Of a stretch of 30,344 nucleotides of DNA, positions 22,594 through 30,344 are shown one piece after another. How positions within the stretch are numbered: position 1 is the stretch's first letter; each line of letters opens with the position of its first letter. Below the pieces are notes generated by a model. It was not told the DNA's origin and did no database searches. It saw nothing but the letters and a program-made list of their open reading frames with translations. Source of the stretch: Dialister sp. UBA734 (lineage in GTDB: Bacteria > Bacillota > Negativicutes > Veillonellales > Dialisteraceae); NCBI GenBank assembly GCA_002297935.1, contig DBLC01000165.1, positions 3,344-33,687 of the forward strand. The letters run 5' to 3'. A program made the translations under genes and the position numbers.

Positions 22594-24048
22594 ATGAGAA
22601 ACTTAGAACGGTTAATCTTAGAACTATGCAAATTTTCAGTGGAAACAGAATGGATAGAGTTTAAGCATAATAATTATACGCCGGACATGATTGGACAAGA
22701 TGTGAGTGCATTGGCCAATAGTGCAGCATTAAAAGATAAAGATTGTGCGTATATGATTTGGGGAATTGACGATAGTAGTCATGAAATTGTCGGGACGGAA
22801 AAGTCATTTCATGAAATAAAAATTGGGAATCAAGAATTGGAAAATTGGCTTTGGGGTATGTTATCTGATAATGTGGATTTTCGATATGACGAAGTCATCG
22901 TGGCAGGAAAACATGTTGGAGTCTTGCGTATAAAGAAAGCGTTGAATAGGACTGTTAAGTTTAAGAAGGAAGCATACATACGTGTAGGAAGTTATACGAA
23001 AAAATTACATGATGTACAGGCAGTGGAATGCCTTTTATGGGATAAATTGCGGAATGAAAAATATGAGGCACAATTAGCCAAACAAGATCTAGCACTGTCT
23101 GATGTTATAAGATATTTAAATTATGAAATATATTTTAAAATGATACATCAATCACGTATTCCTGGGGATGATTGTGAGGTATTGCGGTATTTAATGCAAG
23201 AACAAATGGTTCTAAAACAGGATAATGGATTATATGCAATTACAAATTTAGGAGGGCTTGTACTGGCCAGGAATTTTCATGATTTCCCTAGCCTAAGTAG
23301 AAAAGCGATTCGGGTTGTCCGGTATGCAAATAATAATCGTATGGATATGGAACAGGATGAGTCTTTTGAAGCTGGATATGCCGTTATCTTTGAAAATGTA
23401 ATAAAATATTTAGATGTACTGATCCCTTCCAAAGAAATCTTTACTAATGGCGTAAGACAACGTAAGCGTTCATACTCCCCAGAGGCAGTTAGAGAAATTA
23501 TAGCAAATGCATTGATTCATCAAGATTTTTCAATTACAGGAATGGGCCCATTAATTGAAGTATTTGCCGATCGTATCGAGATTACTAATCCTGGGGATTG
23601 TTTAGTTGATGTCAAAAGAATTATTGACAACCCGCCTCGGTCTAGAAATGAACGGTTAGCAGCGATTATGAGACGTATGGGATTCTGTGAGGAATTAGGA
23701 AGTGGTTGGGATCGAATTGTTTTAGCATCGGAACTCATGCAACTACCGACACCACGTATTGATGTATATGAAGGAAGCAGTACTAGAGTGATTATTTTTA
23801 GTAAAATTGATTTCTTTGATTTATCATTGGAAGATAAGTTATGGGCTTGTTATATGCATGCTTGTATTCAACACGTACAGGGAGATAAGTTGACAAATGC
23901 TTCTTTAAGAAAGCGATTTGGCTTGGAAGATAAAAGTTCAGGAAGCATTTCTCGATTAATTAAAACGGCAGTAGAAGAAGGATATATTAAAGCGATGGAT
24001 CCTACAACGGCACCGAGATACATGAAATATATTCCCGCTTGGGCATAA
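22594..24048 (+). CDS. AlbA_2/Schlafen-domain putative ATP-binding transcriptional regulator (divergent AAA_4)
   Basis: This 484-residue protein has an N-terminal AlbA_2 (Schlafen-like) domain, TEWIEFKHNNYTPDMIGQ (as TEWIEFKHNN and DMIGQDVSALANSAAL), with MIWGIDD and VLRIKKALNRTVKFKKEAYIRVG (two shorter motifs) completing it. A central region is followed by the GHKL-like segment AVREIIANALIHQDFS and EVFADRIEITNPGDCL (about residues 300-340). The C-terminal 70 residues look like a winged helix (LRKRFGLEDKSSGSISRLIKTA part). The family is annotated as putative DNA-binding, RecG-related regulators; some members act in stress or defence. The ATG at 22594 has GGAGGGG (22580-22586). Duplicated TAACTTGC repeats upstream suggest self-control. 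It is more AT-rich than flanking genes, hinting at transfer. Confidence 0.85.
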   Translation: MRNLERLILELCKFSVETEWIEFKHNNYTPDMIGQDVSALANSAALKDKDCAYMIWGIDDSSHEIVGTEKSFHEIKIGNQELENWLWGMLSDNVDFRYDEVIVAGKHVGVLRIKKALNRTVKFKKEAYIRVGSYTKKLHDVQAVECLLWDKLRNEKYEAQLAKQDLALSDVIRYLNYEIYFKMIHQSRIPGDDCEVLRYLMQEQMVLKQDNGLYAITNLGGLVLARNFHDFPSLSRKAIRVVRYANNNRMDMEQDESFEAGYAVIFENVIKYLDVLIPSKEIFTNGVRQRKRSYSPEAVREIIANALIHQDFSITGMGPLIEVFADRIEITNPGDCLVDVKRIIDNPPRSRNERLAAIMRRMGFCEELGSGWDRIVLASELMQLPTPRIDVYEGSSTRVIIFSKIDFFDLSLEDKLWACYMHACIQHVQGDKLTNASLRKRFGLEDKSSGSISRLIKTAVEEGYIKAMDPTTAPRYMKYIPAWA

Positions 24049-24080
24049 GGTATATTTGCTACAGTTACAAGGAGGCATCT

Positions 24081-25007
24081 ATGAGTAGAGGGACAGAAAA
24101 AGTTTTGAAGCAGGCTATCTCATTTATCCAGCAGCAGGCGGAGAATAAAGATGTAAGCACAGAAGAGATGAATCTGCTGTTGCAGCAGTTCATGGCGAAG
24201 CAAAATCAGGCACTGCAGGTGCAAGAGGCTGAGCCAGATGTATATGATTACTTGGAGCTGGCCGATCAGGCCACTACCAAGAAAAAGAAACGGGAATATC
24301 TGGAAAAGGCGAAGGAAATCGCACCGGATGATTTGGATGTGTTGCTTCAGTTGTTACTTTTGGATCAACCAAAGAATCCCGTGGAATGCTTGAAAACGTA
24401 TGAAGAACTTTTGGCAAAAGGAAAAGCGGATTTGATGAAAGATGGCACCTATAGTGAATCCCGCGGTATGTTCTGGGGTGTCTTTGAGACAAGGCCGTAT
24501 ATGCGAGTCATGGGAAATTATATGGATGTGCTGACTCGGTATGGCATGTTTAGCAAGGCTGTCTCTGTGGGACAGGAAATGATGAAGCTGTGCACCAATG
24601 ATAATCTAGGCATCCGATATAAATTGATGTGCCTGTATACTCGTTTAGAGGATAAATCGCATGCATTGAAATTGGCTCGTCAGTTTAAAGAGGAGTTATC
24701 GTATTCCACTCGTTTTTTGCTTCCTTTGGCGATATTGAGCTTTAAATTGGGCGATTTTGATAAAGCCAAAGAATATGTAATGACCTTAAAGGAAGAAAAT
24801 CCGGATTTCAAGAAATTTGTGACACTGGTGGTTTGGAAACACTGGTTTAAGATACCATCTAGTGGGTATGCCTATCAACCGGGGACTATGGAAGAATTGG
24901 TGATTGTCATGGAAGACCCTACGGATTTGGTATATGATAATCCAACCTTTTTCAATTGGGTGAAAGCACTGATGGTTGTCCGGCGGAAACCGCAGGGGAA
25001 GAAATAG
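24081..25007 (+). CDS. TPR-like protein (ST7-type helical repeats)
   Basis: This 308-residue soluble, helical protein resembles tetratricopeptide-repeat scaffolds. Residues 60-110 (YDYLELADQATTKKKKREYLEKAKEIAPDD region) form one TPR-like unit. The segment with ETRPYMRVMGNYMDVLTRYG followed by LCTNDNLGIRYKLM resembles the ST7-type bacterial TPR proteins, often written ETRPYMRA...NDNxGxRY. Further repeats run to about residue 240 (LARQFKEELSYSTRFLLP; LGDFDKAKEYV). No enzymatic domain, signal peptide or membrane helix. The ATG at 24081 has AAGGAGG (24069-24075); an earlier in-frame start at 24039 overlaps the upstream gene. It lies 32 bases after the AlbA_2 gene and may be co-transcribed with it. 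Its partner is not known. Confidence 0.7.
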   Translation: MSRGTEKVLKQAISFIQQQAENKDVSTEEMNLLLQQFMAKQNQALQVQEAEPDVYDYLELADQATTKKKKREYLEKAKEIAPDDLDVLLQLLLLDQPKNPVECLKTYEELLAKGKADLMKDGTYSESRGMFWGVFETRPYMRVMGNYMDVLTRYGMFSKAVSVGQEMMKLCTNDNLGIRYKLMCLYTRLEDKSHALKLARQFKEELSYSTRFLLPLAILSFKLGDFDKAKEYVMTLKEENPDFKKFVTLVVWKHWFKIPSSGYAYQPGTMEELVIVMEDPTDLVYDNPTFFNWVKALMVVRRKPQGKK

Positions 25008-25022
25008 GTGGTAAGTAGAAAT

Positions 25023-25072
25023 AAAAACTCTTGTCATGTAAGTTTATTTGATTTGCATGACAGGAGTTTTTT
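25023..25072 (+). terminator. Terminator after the TPR gene
   Basis: AAAAACTCTTGTCATG (25023-25038) pairs with CATGACAGGAGTTTTT (from 25056), allowing one imperfect pair, around a 17-base loop and followed by T-rich sequence. Confidence 0.8.
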
Positions 25073-25096
25073 TCATGGGAGAAATGGATACAACCA

Positions 25097-25105
25097 TGGT
25101 ATAAT
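25097..25105 (+). promoter_or_regulatory. Extended -10 promoter upstream of the ChbG-like gene
   Basis: TGGTATAAT (TATAAT at 25100-25105, TG at 25097-25098). No -35 of quality. It would give a leader of about 260 bases that contains the GGTGACT heptamer array. Confidence 0.45.
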
Positions 25106-25208
25106 TAAGAGAAAACTTTTGTAAATCCATACAAAATCCATGACTGTTTATTTCTAGGGAAATTGTTGATAGAGTATTGATAAAAAGCAATAGAGATGTC
25201 AATATTTT

Positions 25209-25257
25209 GGTGACTGGTGACTGGTGACTGGTGACTGGTGACTGGTGACTGGTGATT
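25209..25257 (+). repeat. GGTGACT heptamer tandem array
   Basis: Six perfect GGTGACT units plus one GGTGATT unit, without spacers. It lies in the leader region of the ChbG-like gene. An array this regular could change in copy number by slippage. A short AACAACY run (25341-25359) follows, just before that gene's ribosome-binding site. Confidence 0.9.
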
Positions 25258-25370
25258 ATATGTTACTCCTATAAACCAAAAACCTTAAACCAATGAGGAT
25301 CTGTTTTTGTGCGGAATGTGCAGCAAGAACACGGAGCATAAACCAACAACTAACAACAAAGAGGATATCT

Positions 25371-26219
25371 ATGAAATCGAATATACAAATTCTTGTCAAT
25401 GCCGATGATTTCGGCCGTCATGTGCTGATCAACCAGGCGGTGGCCCAAGGGGTGGAGAAGGGAATCCTTCGTTCTGCCACGCTGATGCCAGGCGGGAAGG
25501 CCTTTGACGATGCGGTGGAGGTGGCCAAGGGCCACCCGGAATTGGGCGTAGGGATTCATTTGACTTTGGTCAATGGATTTCCTGTGTGTGATCCGAAGGA
25601 GATTCCGTCTCTGGTGACGAAAGAGGGGGTATTCCTCGATGATTATGTCCAGTTTGTGAAACATTTCATCACCGGCAAGATTGACATGGCCGATGTCCGG
25701 CGGGAACTCATGGCTCAGGCGGCCAAGATGGAGAAAACCGGCCTTGCTTTGACCCATGTGGACAGTCACCAGCATATGCACATGCTACCGGGGATTATTG
25801 ATGTGGCACTGGACGTGGCGCAGTCGGTTCATCTGGATGCCATGCGTATTTCCCATACGCCGCTTTTCACGGGCTTCTCCGGGAGCGTAGGGCAACTGGT
25901 CGGTCGGTTGGGCCTATTCACTTTGGCAGAACTTTCTCAGTGGAAGGCCAATCGTCGTCACTTCCGCACACCGGAACATTTTGCAGGCATTGTAGCCGGC
26001 GAAGCAGTCCATGAGGGTCATTTCAAAGATATTGTGAATCACCTGCAGCCTGGCACGACGGAAGTGATGATGCATCCAGGCACGGACAATCAGGCGCTCA
26101 TCAAAGACTGCGCCTGGGACCACGACTTTGAAGCCGAACTGGGCTCTATTATTTCACCGACCATACAGGATATGCTGGAGAAGAAACAGGTGAAAGTGGT
26201 GAATTATCGAGATATATAA
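25371..26219 (+). CDS. ChbG/HpnK (YdjC-like) carbohydrate deacetylase
   Basis: This 282-residue enzyme of the ChbG/HpnK/YdjC family removes an N-acetyl group from an oligosaccharide or amino sugar. Metal-site motifs are NADDFG near the N-terminus (Asp12, Asp13), GIHLTL (His63) and HVDSHQHMH (Asp131, His133), with the C-terminal EVMMHPG. The length is typical. No signal peptide. The ATG at 25371 has AAAGAGGAT (25359-25367). An upstream in-frame extension to 25293 would translate the AACAAC repeat and is rejected. The substrate is open: chitooligosaccharide in ChbG, hopanoid glucosamine in HpnK. An envelope sugar is plausible in this LPS setting. Confidence 0.86.
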   Translation: MKSNIQILVNADDFGRHVLINQAVAQGVEKGILRSATLMPGGKAFDDAVEVAKGHPELGVGIHLTLVNGFPVCDPKEIPSLVTKEGVFLDDYVQFVKHFITGKIDMADVRRELMAQAAKMEKTGLALTHVDSHQHMHMLPGIIDVALDVAQSVHLDAMRISHTPLFTGFSGSVGQLVGRLGLFTLAELSQWKANRRHFRTPEHFAGIVAGEAVHEGHFKDIVNHLQPGTTEVMMHPGTDNQALIKDCAWDHDFEAELGSIISPTIQDMLEKKQVKVVNYRDI

Positions 26220-26243
26220 AGAATTCAAATTTGGTGATAGATA

Positions 26244-26516
26244 GGTTATACTCTATGCTACCGCCACCCTCTATTATCACGTCATTGGCCTATCCAAAGG
26301 TTATGATTCTACTGATTTCCTCAGTGCCGAAGTATAAAAAACACCGCTAGCAATAAGGTTATAAAAGGTTATGTCATCTATTTTGGCATAACCTTTTATA
26401 ACCTTGTTGCTAGCGGTGTTTTTAATTTGTTACTCTGCCGAAATCAGCAGAATCATAACCCTTTTCCGAGCCGTATCCTTACCATGTGAGACAAGCAATG
26501 ACCATAGAGTATAACC
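26244..26516. repeat. 273-bp nested palindrome with eight GGTTAT/ATAACC sites
   Basis: Three concentric pairs of arms are present. The outer pair is 14 bases (26244-26257 with 26503-26516), perfect. The middle pair is about 21 bases (from 26299, with its partner ending at 26460), one mismatch. The inner pair is 37 bases (26337-26373 with 26387-26423), one G-U-type difference, with a 13-base loop. The outer spacers are 41 and 42 bases and share little sequence, yet keep the symmetry. GGTTAT occurs four times in the left half and ATAACC four times in the right. It separates two convergent genes. Confidence 0.85.
26337..26423. terminator. Bidirectional terminator-like inner hairpin
   Basis: The 37-base inner arms begin with A-run and end with T-run on both strands (AAAAACACCGC ... 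GCGGTGTTTTT), between convergent genes. It can terminate the ChbG-like transcript from the left and the histidine kinase transcript from the right, although the stem is much longer than a usual terminator. Confidence 0.65.
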
Positions 26517-26564
26517 CTATAAACGCGGTAACGGCTCCCAATGCCGACAAGCCGTTCACGGCCA

Positions 26565-29500
26565 TTACAAATATTTCTTCAGCACTTCATACAGTTTCCC
26601 CATGTCCAGCGGTTTAGCCACGTGGGCGTTCATGCCGGAGTGTTTGGCTCGGATGATGTCTTCGGCGAAGGCGTTGGCGGTCATGGCGATGATGGGGACT
26701 GACGCGGCGTCGATGCGGTCCAGGTGGCGGATGGCTTGGGTGGCTTCGTAGCCGTTCATGAGGGGCATTTGGATGTCCATGAAAATCAGATCATAGTGGC
26801 CCACCGGATGGTGGAGGAATTTGTGCAGTGCTTCCTGCCCGTTTTCGGCAGTGTCCACGGTAGCGCCGGTCATGCGGAGGATTTCGGAAGCGATTTCGCT
26901 ATTGAGTTGGTTGTCTTCCACCAGGAGGAATCGTTTCCCTGTGAGGGAAATATCGGAAAAGGCGTGCAAGGTGGTTTCTTCTGGCACGGCGATTTCCTTT
27001 CCGGTAGCCAATTTTTGCAGCAGTGTCACCAGGCGAGAGCGGAAGAGGGGCTTGGCGATGAATTCGTTGACTCCGGCTTCGCGGGCCAGGTCTTCCACTT
27101 CGCTGAAGTCGTAAGCGGAGAGGATGATGATGGTCACGTCGGGGCCTACGATTTTCCGGATGTGCCGGGCGGTCTCGATGCCGTCCATGCCGGGCATTTG
27201 CCAATCGATGATGATGGCGAAGTAGTGTTCATTTTGCTGGTGTTTCTCCAAGGTCCGCTGGATGGCCTCTTCGCCGGAGGTGACCGATTCGCCGTCCACG
27301 CCGATGCCTTCCAGGAGGGCCACGGTGTTTTCGCAGCTGATGGGGTCGTCGTCTACCACCAGCACTGGGAGATGAATCAGTTCTTCCAGCGGTTCCTGTT
27401 CTTCTTCCTGCAGTTTCAGCGACACGGTGATGATGAACCGGGTTCCTTTGCCCAGGGTACTTTCCACTTCGATGTCGCCGTTCATCATGTGGGCGATGTT
27501 TTTGGAAATAGCCATGCCGAGGCCGGTGCCTTGGATTTGGCTGGTGCGCTTGTCGTCCGCCCGGGTGAAAGGCTCAAAGAGCACTTTCTGGAATTCTTTG
27601 GACATGCCGATGCCGTCGTCTTCGATGATGAATTTGTAGCAGCTGCTGCCCGGGGTGTGCTGGGGGATTTCAGAAATAGACAGACTGATGTGGCCGCCGT
27701 CGGGGGTGTACTTGATGGAATTGGACAGCAGGTTGGTCATGAGCTGCTGGAGCCTGAGGTTGTCGCCGCAGACTTTTTCGTGCTGCACCCCGTCCAGGTG
27801 AATCCGGAAGGTGTGATGGTGTGCTTTCATTTCCGGCTGGTTCATCACCACCAGGTTGTCCACCATGTCGGACAGATTGAAATCCTCTTCCGACAGGGAG
27901 AAACGGCCGCTTTCGATGCGGGACATATCGAGGATTTCATTGATGAGCCCTAAGAGATGGCGGCTGGCCTGGGTGATCTTTCCGAGGCAGTCCTGGACCC
28001 GCTCCTTCTGGTCGATGTGGGCGCCGGCGATGGCGGTCATACCCACGATGGCATTCATCGGCGTGCGGATGTCGTGGGACATGTTGGACAAGAAATCAGT
28101 TTTCGCCTGGCTGGCCCGGTTGGCTGCTTCGCAGGCTTCTTGCAGGGCCTTGCGGGACGCCCGCTCCAGTCGTTTTTCCTTGGTGGTATTCTGGGCAAAA
28201 AGCAGCACCTGCTGGAGTTTCCCATTTTCCCACGTCAAAGGAGAAATGGCCAGGCTCTTGAACACCTTTTCGTCATGGGTGGCGTATTCGATGCGGTAAA
28301 TAGAATCCGGCTTGGGCAGCATCTTTCTAAGGTAGGAAATACGGAAAATATCCGACCAGGCGAGATTGCCTACCAGAGGCTTGTATTTCGGTTCCAAGAC
28401 CTGCTGGGCGAAATTGCTGAAACTCCCAGTGACCGAATTGGAATCGTCGCTTTTGATATAGTAATAGAATGTATAAGTGTTCTGCACGAAATCGCAAATC
28501 CCGATGCGGTCCACCAGACGGCTGGTGCCTTTCAGCAGCAGATTCAGAGTGTCGCTCTTCTTGGTCAGTGTCTGGATGTGGGCATTTTCCTTCTTCGCCT
28601 GGGTGATATCCCGGATGAAGAAAATCGCACAATGGGCGTTCTTCACATCCTTATCGCGGCAAATGGTATTTCGTACCCAACGAGTTTTGCCCTTCACCTG
28701 GATGCGGCACTCCAGTGTCAATTCATCCTGCTCGTAGAAGAGTTTCTTTTCGATGTAGGAAGGATTCAGAAATAAAGCCACTGTGTTTTTGTCTTCGTCG
28801 GCCACGAAATCCTGGATATACCCCTGGACCAGAATTTGCCAATTATTCTGCAATTCATAGTCATGCAAGAGGGACGTGCCGTGTTTCATGGCGTCGAAAT
28901 TGTGATTCGTCAGGTCCAAGTAATATTCGCACAGATTGGCGTCCGTGTAGGCCTGATGGAAGGCGTGACTCCGCTGGGCCCGCCGCTGGGCGCGCTTCTC
29001 GTTGGTGACATTCATGAAAAGTCCCACAATGCGGCACGGCGTCCCATCGATCCGGCGGTTCACGTCCGCACTGGCCCGGAACCACAAATAAGACCCATCG
29101 GCGGTTTTCAAGCGGTAATCCACGTTGTATTTCTTCACATTGGTCCGATCCTGCAACGCTTCATTGAAACTGGTCAGCACCCGTTCCCGATCATCCGGAT
29201 GGAGCTTGTCCGCCCACGCTGCAAAGGTATTGGGAAAATCGATGGAATCGTGATAACCCAGCATGGTACGGAAGTCATGGCTGTAGAGACACTTCACAAT
29301 GCGACCGTTCTCATCGCAGTCAAAAGACCAGAACCCGGACCGGAGCACCTGATTCACCAGCTGCAGATTTTCCTTCATCAAATCGGTGTACACCGAAAGC
29401 ACCCACATAGGCCGCCCCTCGGCATCCACGTCATCGGTTTTGTACATGTGCACCAAAAGAGGATGCCCGTCCTTGGTGAGCATTTCCCCCTCGCCCTCGC

Positions 29501-29801
29501 CGTGGAGCACGCAGAACCGCTCCGGCGCTAAGAAAGTCAGATTGTCCCCATAGAAAAGGGTCCGCAAAGACCGGTTCGTCTTCTGGAGAAATTCCTCGTA
29601 AGTGTACCCCAGACCGGACAAGAGATAATCACTGAAATACGTGATGGTCAGCGCTTCATCGTAATAGCCCGTCAGAAACCCCACCGCATGGTTCATCTGA
29701 ATCGCCTTCCGGATGGTGGCCTGATTGGCCTCGGTCAAAGCCACAGCCGTCGTGTCGGCACTGTAGATTTCTGCTTCGTTAAATCGGATCTTTTTCATCA
29801 T
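26565..29801 (-). CDS. PAS-domain hybrid histidine kinase with two receiver domains
   Basis: This soluble sensor kinase has about 1078 residues. Order: PAS-like regions at roughly 35-140, 150-265 (clear PAS/PAC: KLHPDDRERVLTSF, YLWFRASADV) and 270-400, then a weaker fourth sensor region. It continues with HisKA (NMSHDIRTPMNAIVG, His576), HATPase (NLLSNSIKYTPDGG, DDGIGM, GTGLGMAISKNIA), REC1 (VVDDDP; IIIDWQMPGMDG, Asp866) and REC2 (LVEDNQLNSEIA; IFMDIQMPLMNGYEA, Asp1009). There is no Hpt domain, no DNA-binding output and no membrane helix. The signal is therefore cytoplasmic and the next relay partner is elsewhere. GAAGGAAG precedes two adjacent ATGs (29801 and 29798); either may be used. It converges on the ChbG-like gene. 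Confidence 0.92.
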   Translation of the reverse strand: MMKKIRFNEAEIYSADTTAVALTEANQATIRKAIQMNHAVGFLTGYYDEALTITYFSDYLLSGLGYTYEEFLQKTNRSLRTLFYGDNLTFLAPERFCVLHGEGEGEMLTKDGHPLLVHMYKTDDVDAEGRPMWVLSVYTDLMKENLQLVNQVLRSGFWSFDCDENGRIVKCLYSHDFRTMLGYHDSIDFPNTFAAWADKLHPDDRERVLTSFNEALQDRTNVKKYNVDYRLKTADGSYLWFRASADVNRRIDGTPCRIVGLFMNVTNEKRAQRRAQRSHAFHQAYTDANLCEYYLDLTNHNFDAMKHGTSLLHDYELQNNWQILVQGYIQDFVADEDKNTVALFLNPSYIEKKLFYEQDELTLECRIQVKGKTRWVRNTICRDKDVKNAHCAIFFIRDITQAKKENAHIQTLTKKSDTLNLLLKGTSRLVDRIGICDFVQNTYTFYYYIKSDDSNSVTGSFSNFAQQVLEPKYKPLVGNLAWSDIFRISYLRKMLPKPDSIYRIEYATHDEKVFKSLAISPLTWENGKLQQVLLFAQNTTKEKRLERASRKALQEACEAANRASQAKTDFLSNMSHDIRTPMNAIVGMTAIAGAHIDQKERVQDCLGKITQASRHLLGLINEILDMSRIESGRFSLSEEDFNLSDMVDNLVVMNQPEMKAHHHTFRIHLDGVQHEKVCGDNLRLQQLMTNLLSNSIKYTPDGGHISLSISEIPQHTPGSSCYKFIIEDDGIGMSKEFQKVLFEPFTRADDKRTSQIQGTGLGMAISKNIAHMMNGDIEVESTLGKGTRFIITVSLKLQEEEQEPLEELIHLPVLVVDDDPISCENTVALLEGIGVDGESVTSGEEAIQRTLEKHQQNEHYFAIIIDWQMPGMDGIETARHIRKIVGPDVTIIILSAYDFSEVEDLAREAGVNEFIAKPLFRSRLVTLLQKLATGKEIAVPEETTLHAFSDISLTGKRFLLVEDNQLNSEIASEILRMTGATVDTAENGQEALHKFLHHPVGHYDLIFMDIQMPLMNGYEATQAIRHLDRIDAASVPIIAMTANAFAEDIIRAKHSGMNAHVAKPLDMGKLYEVLKKYL

Positions 29802-29860
29802 GACTTCCTTCGCTAGCAATGGGGACGTTAAGAGTTCGCGTCAGTAGATAGGCTCACTGT

Positions 29861-29907
29861 TGTTAGTTGTTGGTTGTTAGTTGTTTGAGTCCTAACAACC
29901 AACAACT
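29861..29907. repeat. GTTGTT/AACAAC heptamer hairpin repeat, copy 4
   Basis: GTTGTTAGTTGTTGGTTGTT and following units pair with CTAACAACCAACAAC to form a stem of about 15 bases. It sits upstream of the histidine kinase start, so it lies in the kinase promoter region on the minus strand. Confidence 0.8.
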
Positions 29908-30037
29908 ATGTACAAGATATATTAATAAGTATTATAAAAAAAGTAGAAATAGAAGTAAAGAAATATTTTGGAACTCGTGACTGGGGATAGGGATTGGTAG
30001 CTAGGCCCTGGGGATTAGGAAATAGCGATTATAGGTT

Positions 30038-30106
30038 GCTAAGGTGACTCAAGTGGCTAAGGTTGCTCAGGTTCCTCAAACGTGCCAATTAACGCTGGCG
30101 GAATCA
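30038..30106 (+). repeat. 9-nt-period dispersed repeat, copy 2
   Basis: AGGTGACTC, AAGTGGCTA, AGGTTGCTC and AGGTTCCTC nonamers are followed by AAACGTGCC and AACGCTGGCGGAATCA. It is homologous to 6168-6245 including the tail. It directly precedes the inverted 106-bp element. Confidence 0.7.
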
Positions 30107-30112
30107 TGGTTT

Positions 30113-30226
30113 TATCTCCCCCGTCGGGGGAGAACACAAGAGGGGGTAGCTCTAGCGATATACTTCGCCATGAACATATCACGCGAACATGGTGACATCC
30201 ACCGTAGCGGTAAGTAAGTTTACACC
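30113..30226 (-). repeat. 106-bp intergenic repeat, inverted copy C
   Basis: Read on the minus strand, it repeats GGTGTAAACTTACTTACCGC, CGGTGGATGTCACC, GATATGTTCATGGCGAAGTA and the CCCCCGACGGGGG hairpin of 4962-5080, with a short divergent stretch. It lies 25 kb from its relatives and in the opposite direction. Confidence 0.85.
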
Positions 30227-30344
30227 ATTTGACGCTAACGGTATCATCTCAGCAGAGTGGCCCCTTGGAGAAGGGGCGGCGAAGCCGGGGATAGAAATGT
30301 CCCGAAGGGACATATTGCAGCGGAAGCGGAAAACGTAAGATGAG
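30227..30344. other. Spacer at the window end, no gene seen
   Basis: It holds GCTAACGGTATCA (similar to GCTAGCGGTATCA at 6230-6242) and two small hairpins, CCCCTTGGAGAAGGGG and GTCCCGAAGGGAC. These resemble the GC hairpins beside the 106-bp repeats at 4640-4680. No coding region is supported; the sequence ends here. Confidence 0.45.

Noticed and set aside
25209..25257. Possible CRISPR array
   Set aside because: Units are seven bases long with no spacers between them, and no cas gene is near. It is a simple tandem repeat.
26724..28775. Long plus-strand frames over the histidine kinase
   Set aside because: They are antisense shadows. The minus strand shows complete HisKA, HATPase and receiver motifs.

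Overview
The window looks like a chromosomal piece of a diderm Firmicute (Negativicutes, possibly Acidaminococcaceae). The LPS inner-core genes (heptosyltransferases, heptose kinase, heptose epimerase, O-antigen ligase) require an outer membrane. Against that, Firmicute-style AGGAGG ribosome-binding sites, TTG starts, gut-Firmicute-type hybrid kinases and LtaS-like sulfatases point away from Proteobacteria. The taxonomic call is inference; no rRNA, tRNA or other marker gene is present.

Layout. 1-2113: a GH25 muramidase and a self-inhibited Fic enzyme whose promoter is followed by three palindromes. 2193-7478: an ADP-heptose module, with heptosyltransferase I (waaC), a second GT9 heptosyltransferase, a stand-alone heptose-7-phosphate kinase (rfaE1) and the epimerase (rfaD). 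These genes are separated by unusually repeat-rich spacers. 7792-9819: a membrane phosphotransferase of the LtaS/OpgB sulfatase-fold type. 9973-22320: a long, tightly packed + strand gene run, probably one or two transcripts. It holds a VirK/YbjX (DUF535) protein, an overlapping pair of AAA ATPase and PD-(D/E)XK-like protein, two glycosyltransferases, a complete licD-licA-licC-licB phosphocholine module, a GT2 transferase, an O-antigen ligase and a second LtaS-like phosphotransferase. 22594-25007: a Schlafen-like AlbA_2 regulator preceded by duplicated operator-like repeats, and a TPR protein. 25371-26219: a ChbG/HpnK deacetylase. 26565-29801 (minus strand): a soluble PAS hybrid histidine kinase with two receiver domains.

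How it fits together. RfaE1 and RfaD make the ADP-heptose that the two GT9 enzymes add to Kdo-lipid A. The GT2 and GT4 enzymes extend the core. LicA (choline kinase), LicC (CTP:phosphocholine cytidylyltransferase), LicB (choline uptake) and LicD (transferase) would decorate the sugar with phosphocholine. WaaL-like ligase and the two LtaS/OpgB-like enzymes would add glycan or phosphoglycerol/phosphoethanolamine-type groups. The lic block, the neighbouring GT2 gene and waaL are visibly more AT-rich than the heptose genes, suggesting separate acquisition.

Intergenic DNA is the other notable feature. At least six repeat classes occur: RGTTGTT heptamer hairpins, ACGCACT/AGTGCGT heptamer elements bracketing rfaD as inverted copies, a GGTGACT heptamer array, a 9-nt-period element, a 106-bp element present twice in tandem and once inverted, and a 273-bp nested palindrome with eight GGTTAT/ATAACC sites.

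The best candidates for an undescribed system are the ATPase/PD-(D/E)XK pair inside the LPS operon, the nested palindrome, and the operator arrays of the Fic and AlbA_2 genes.
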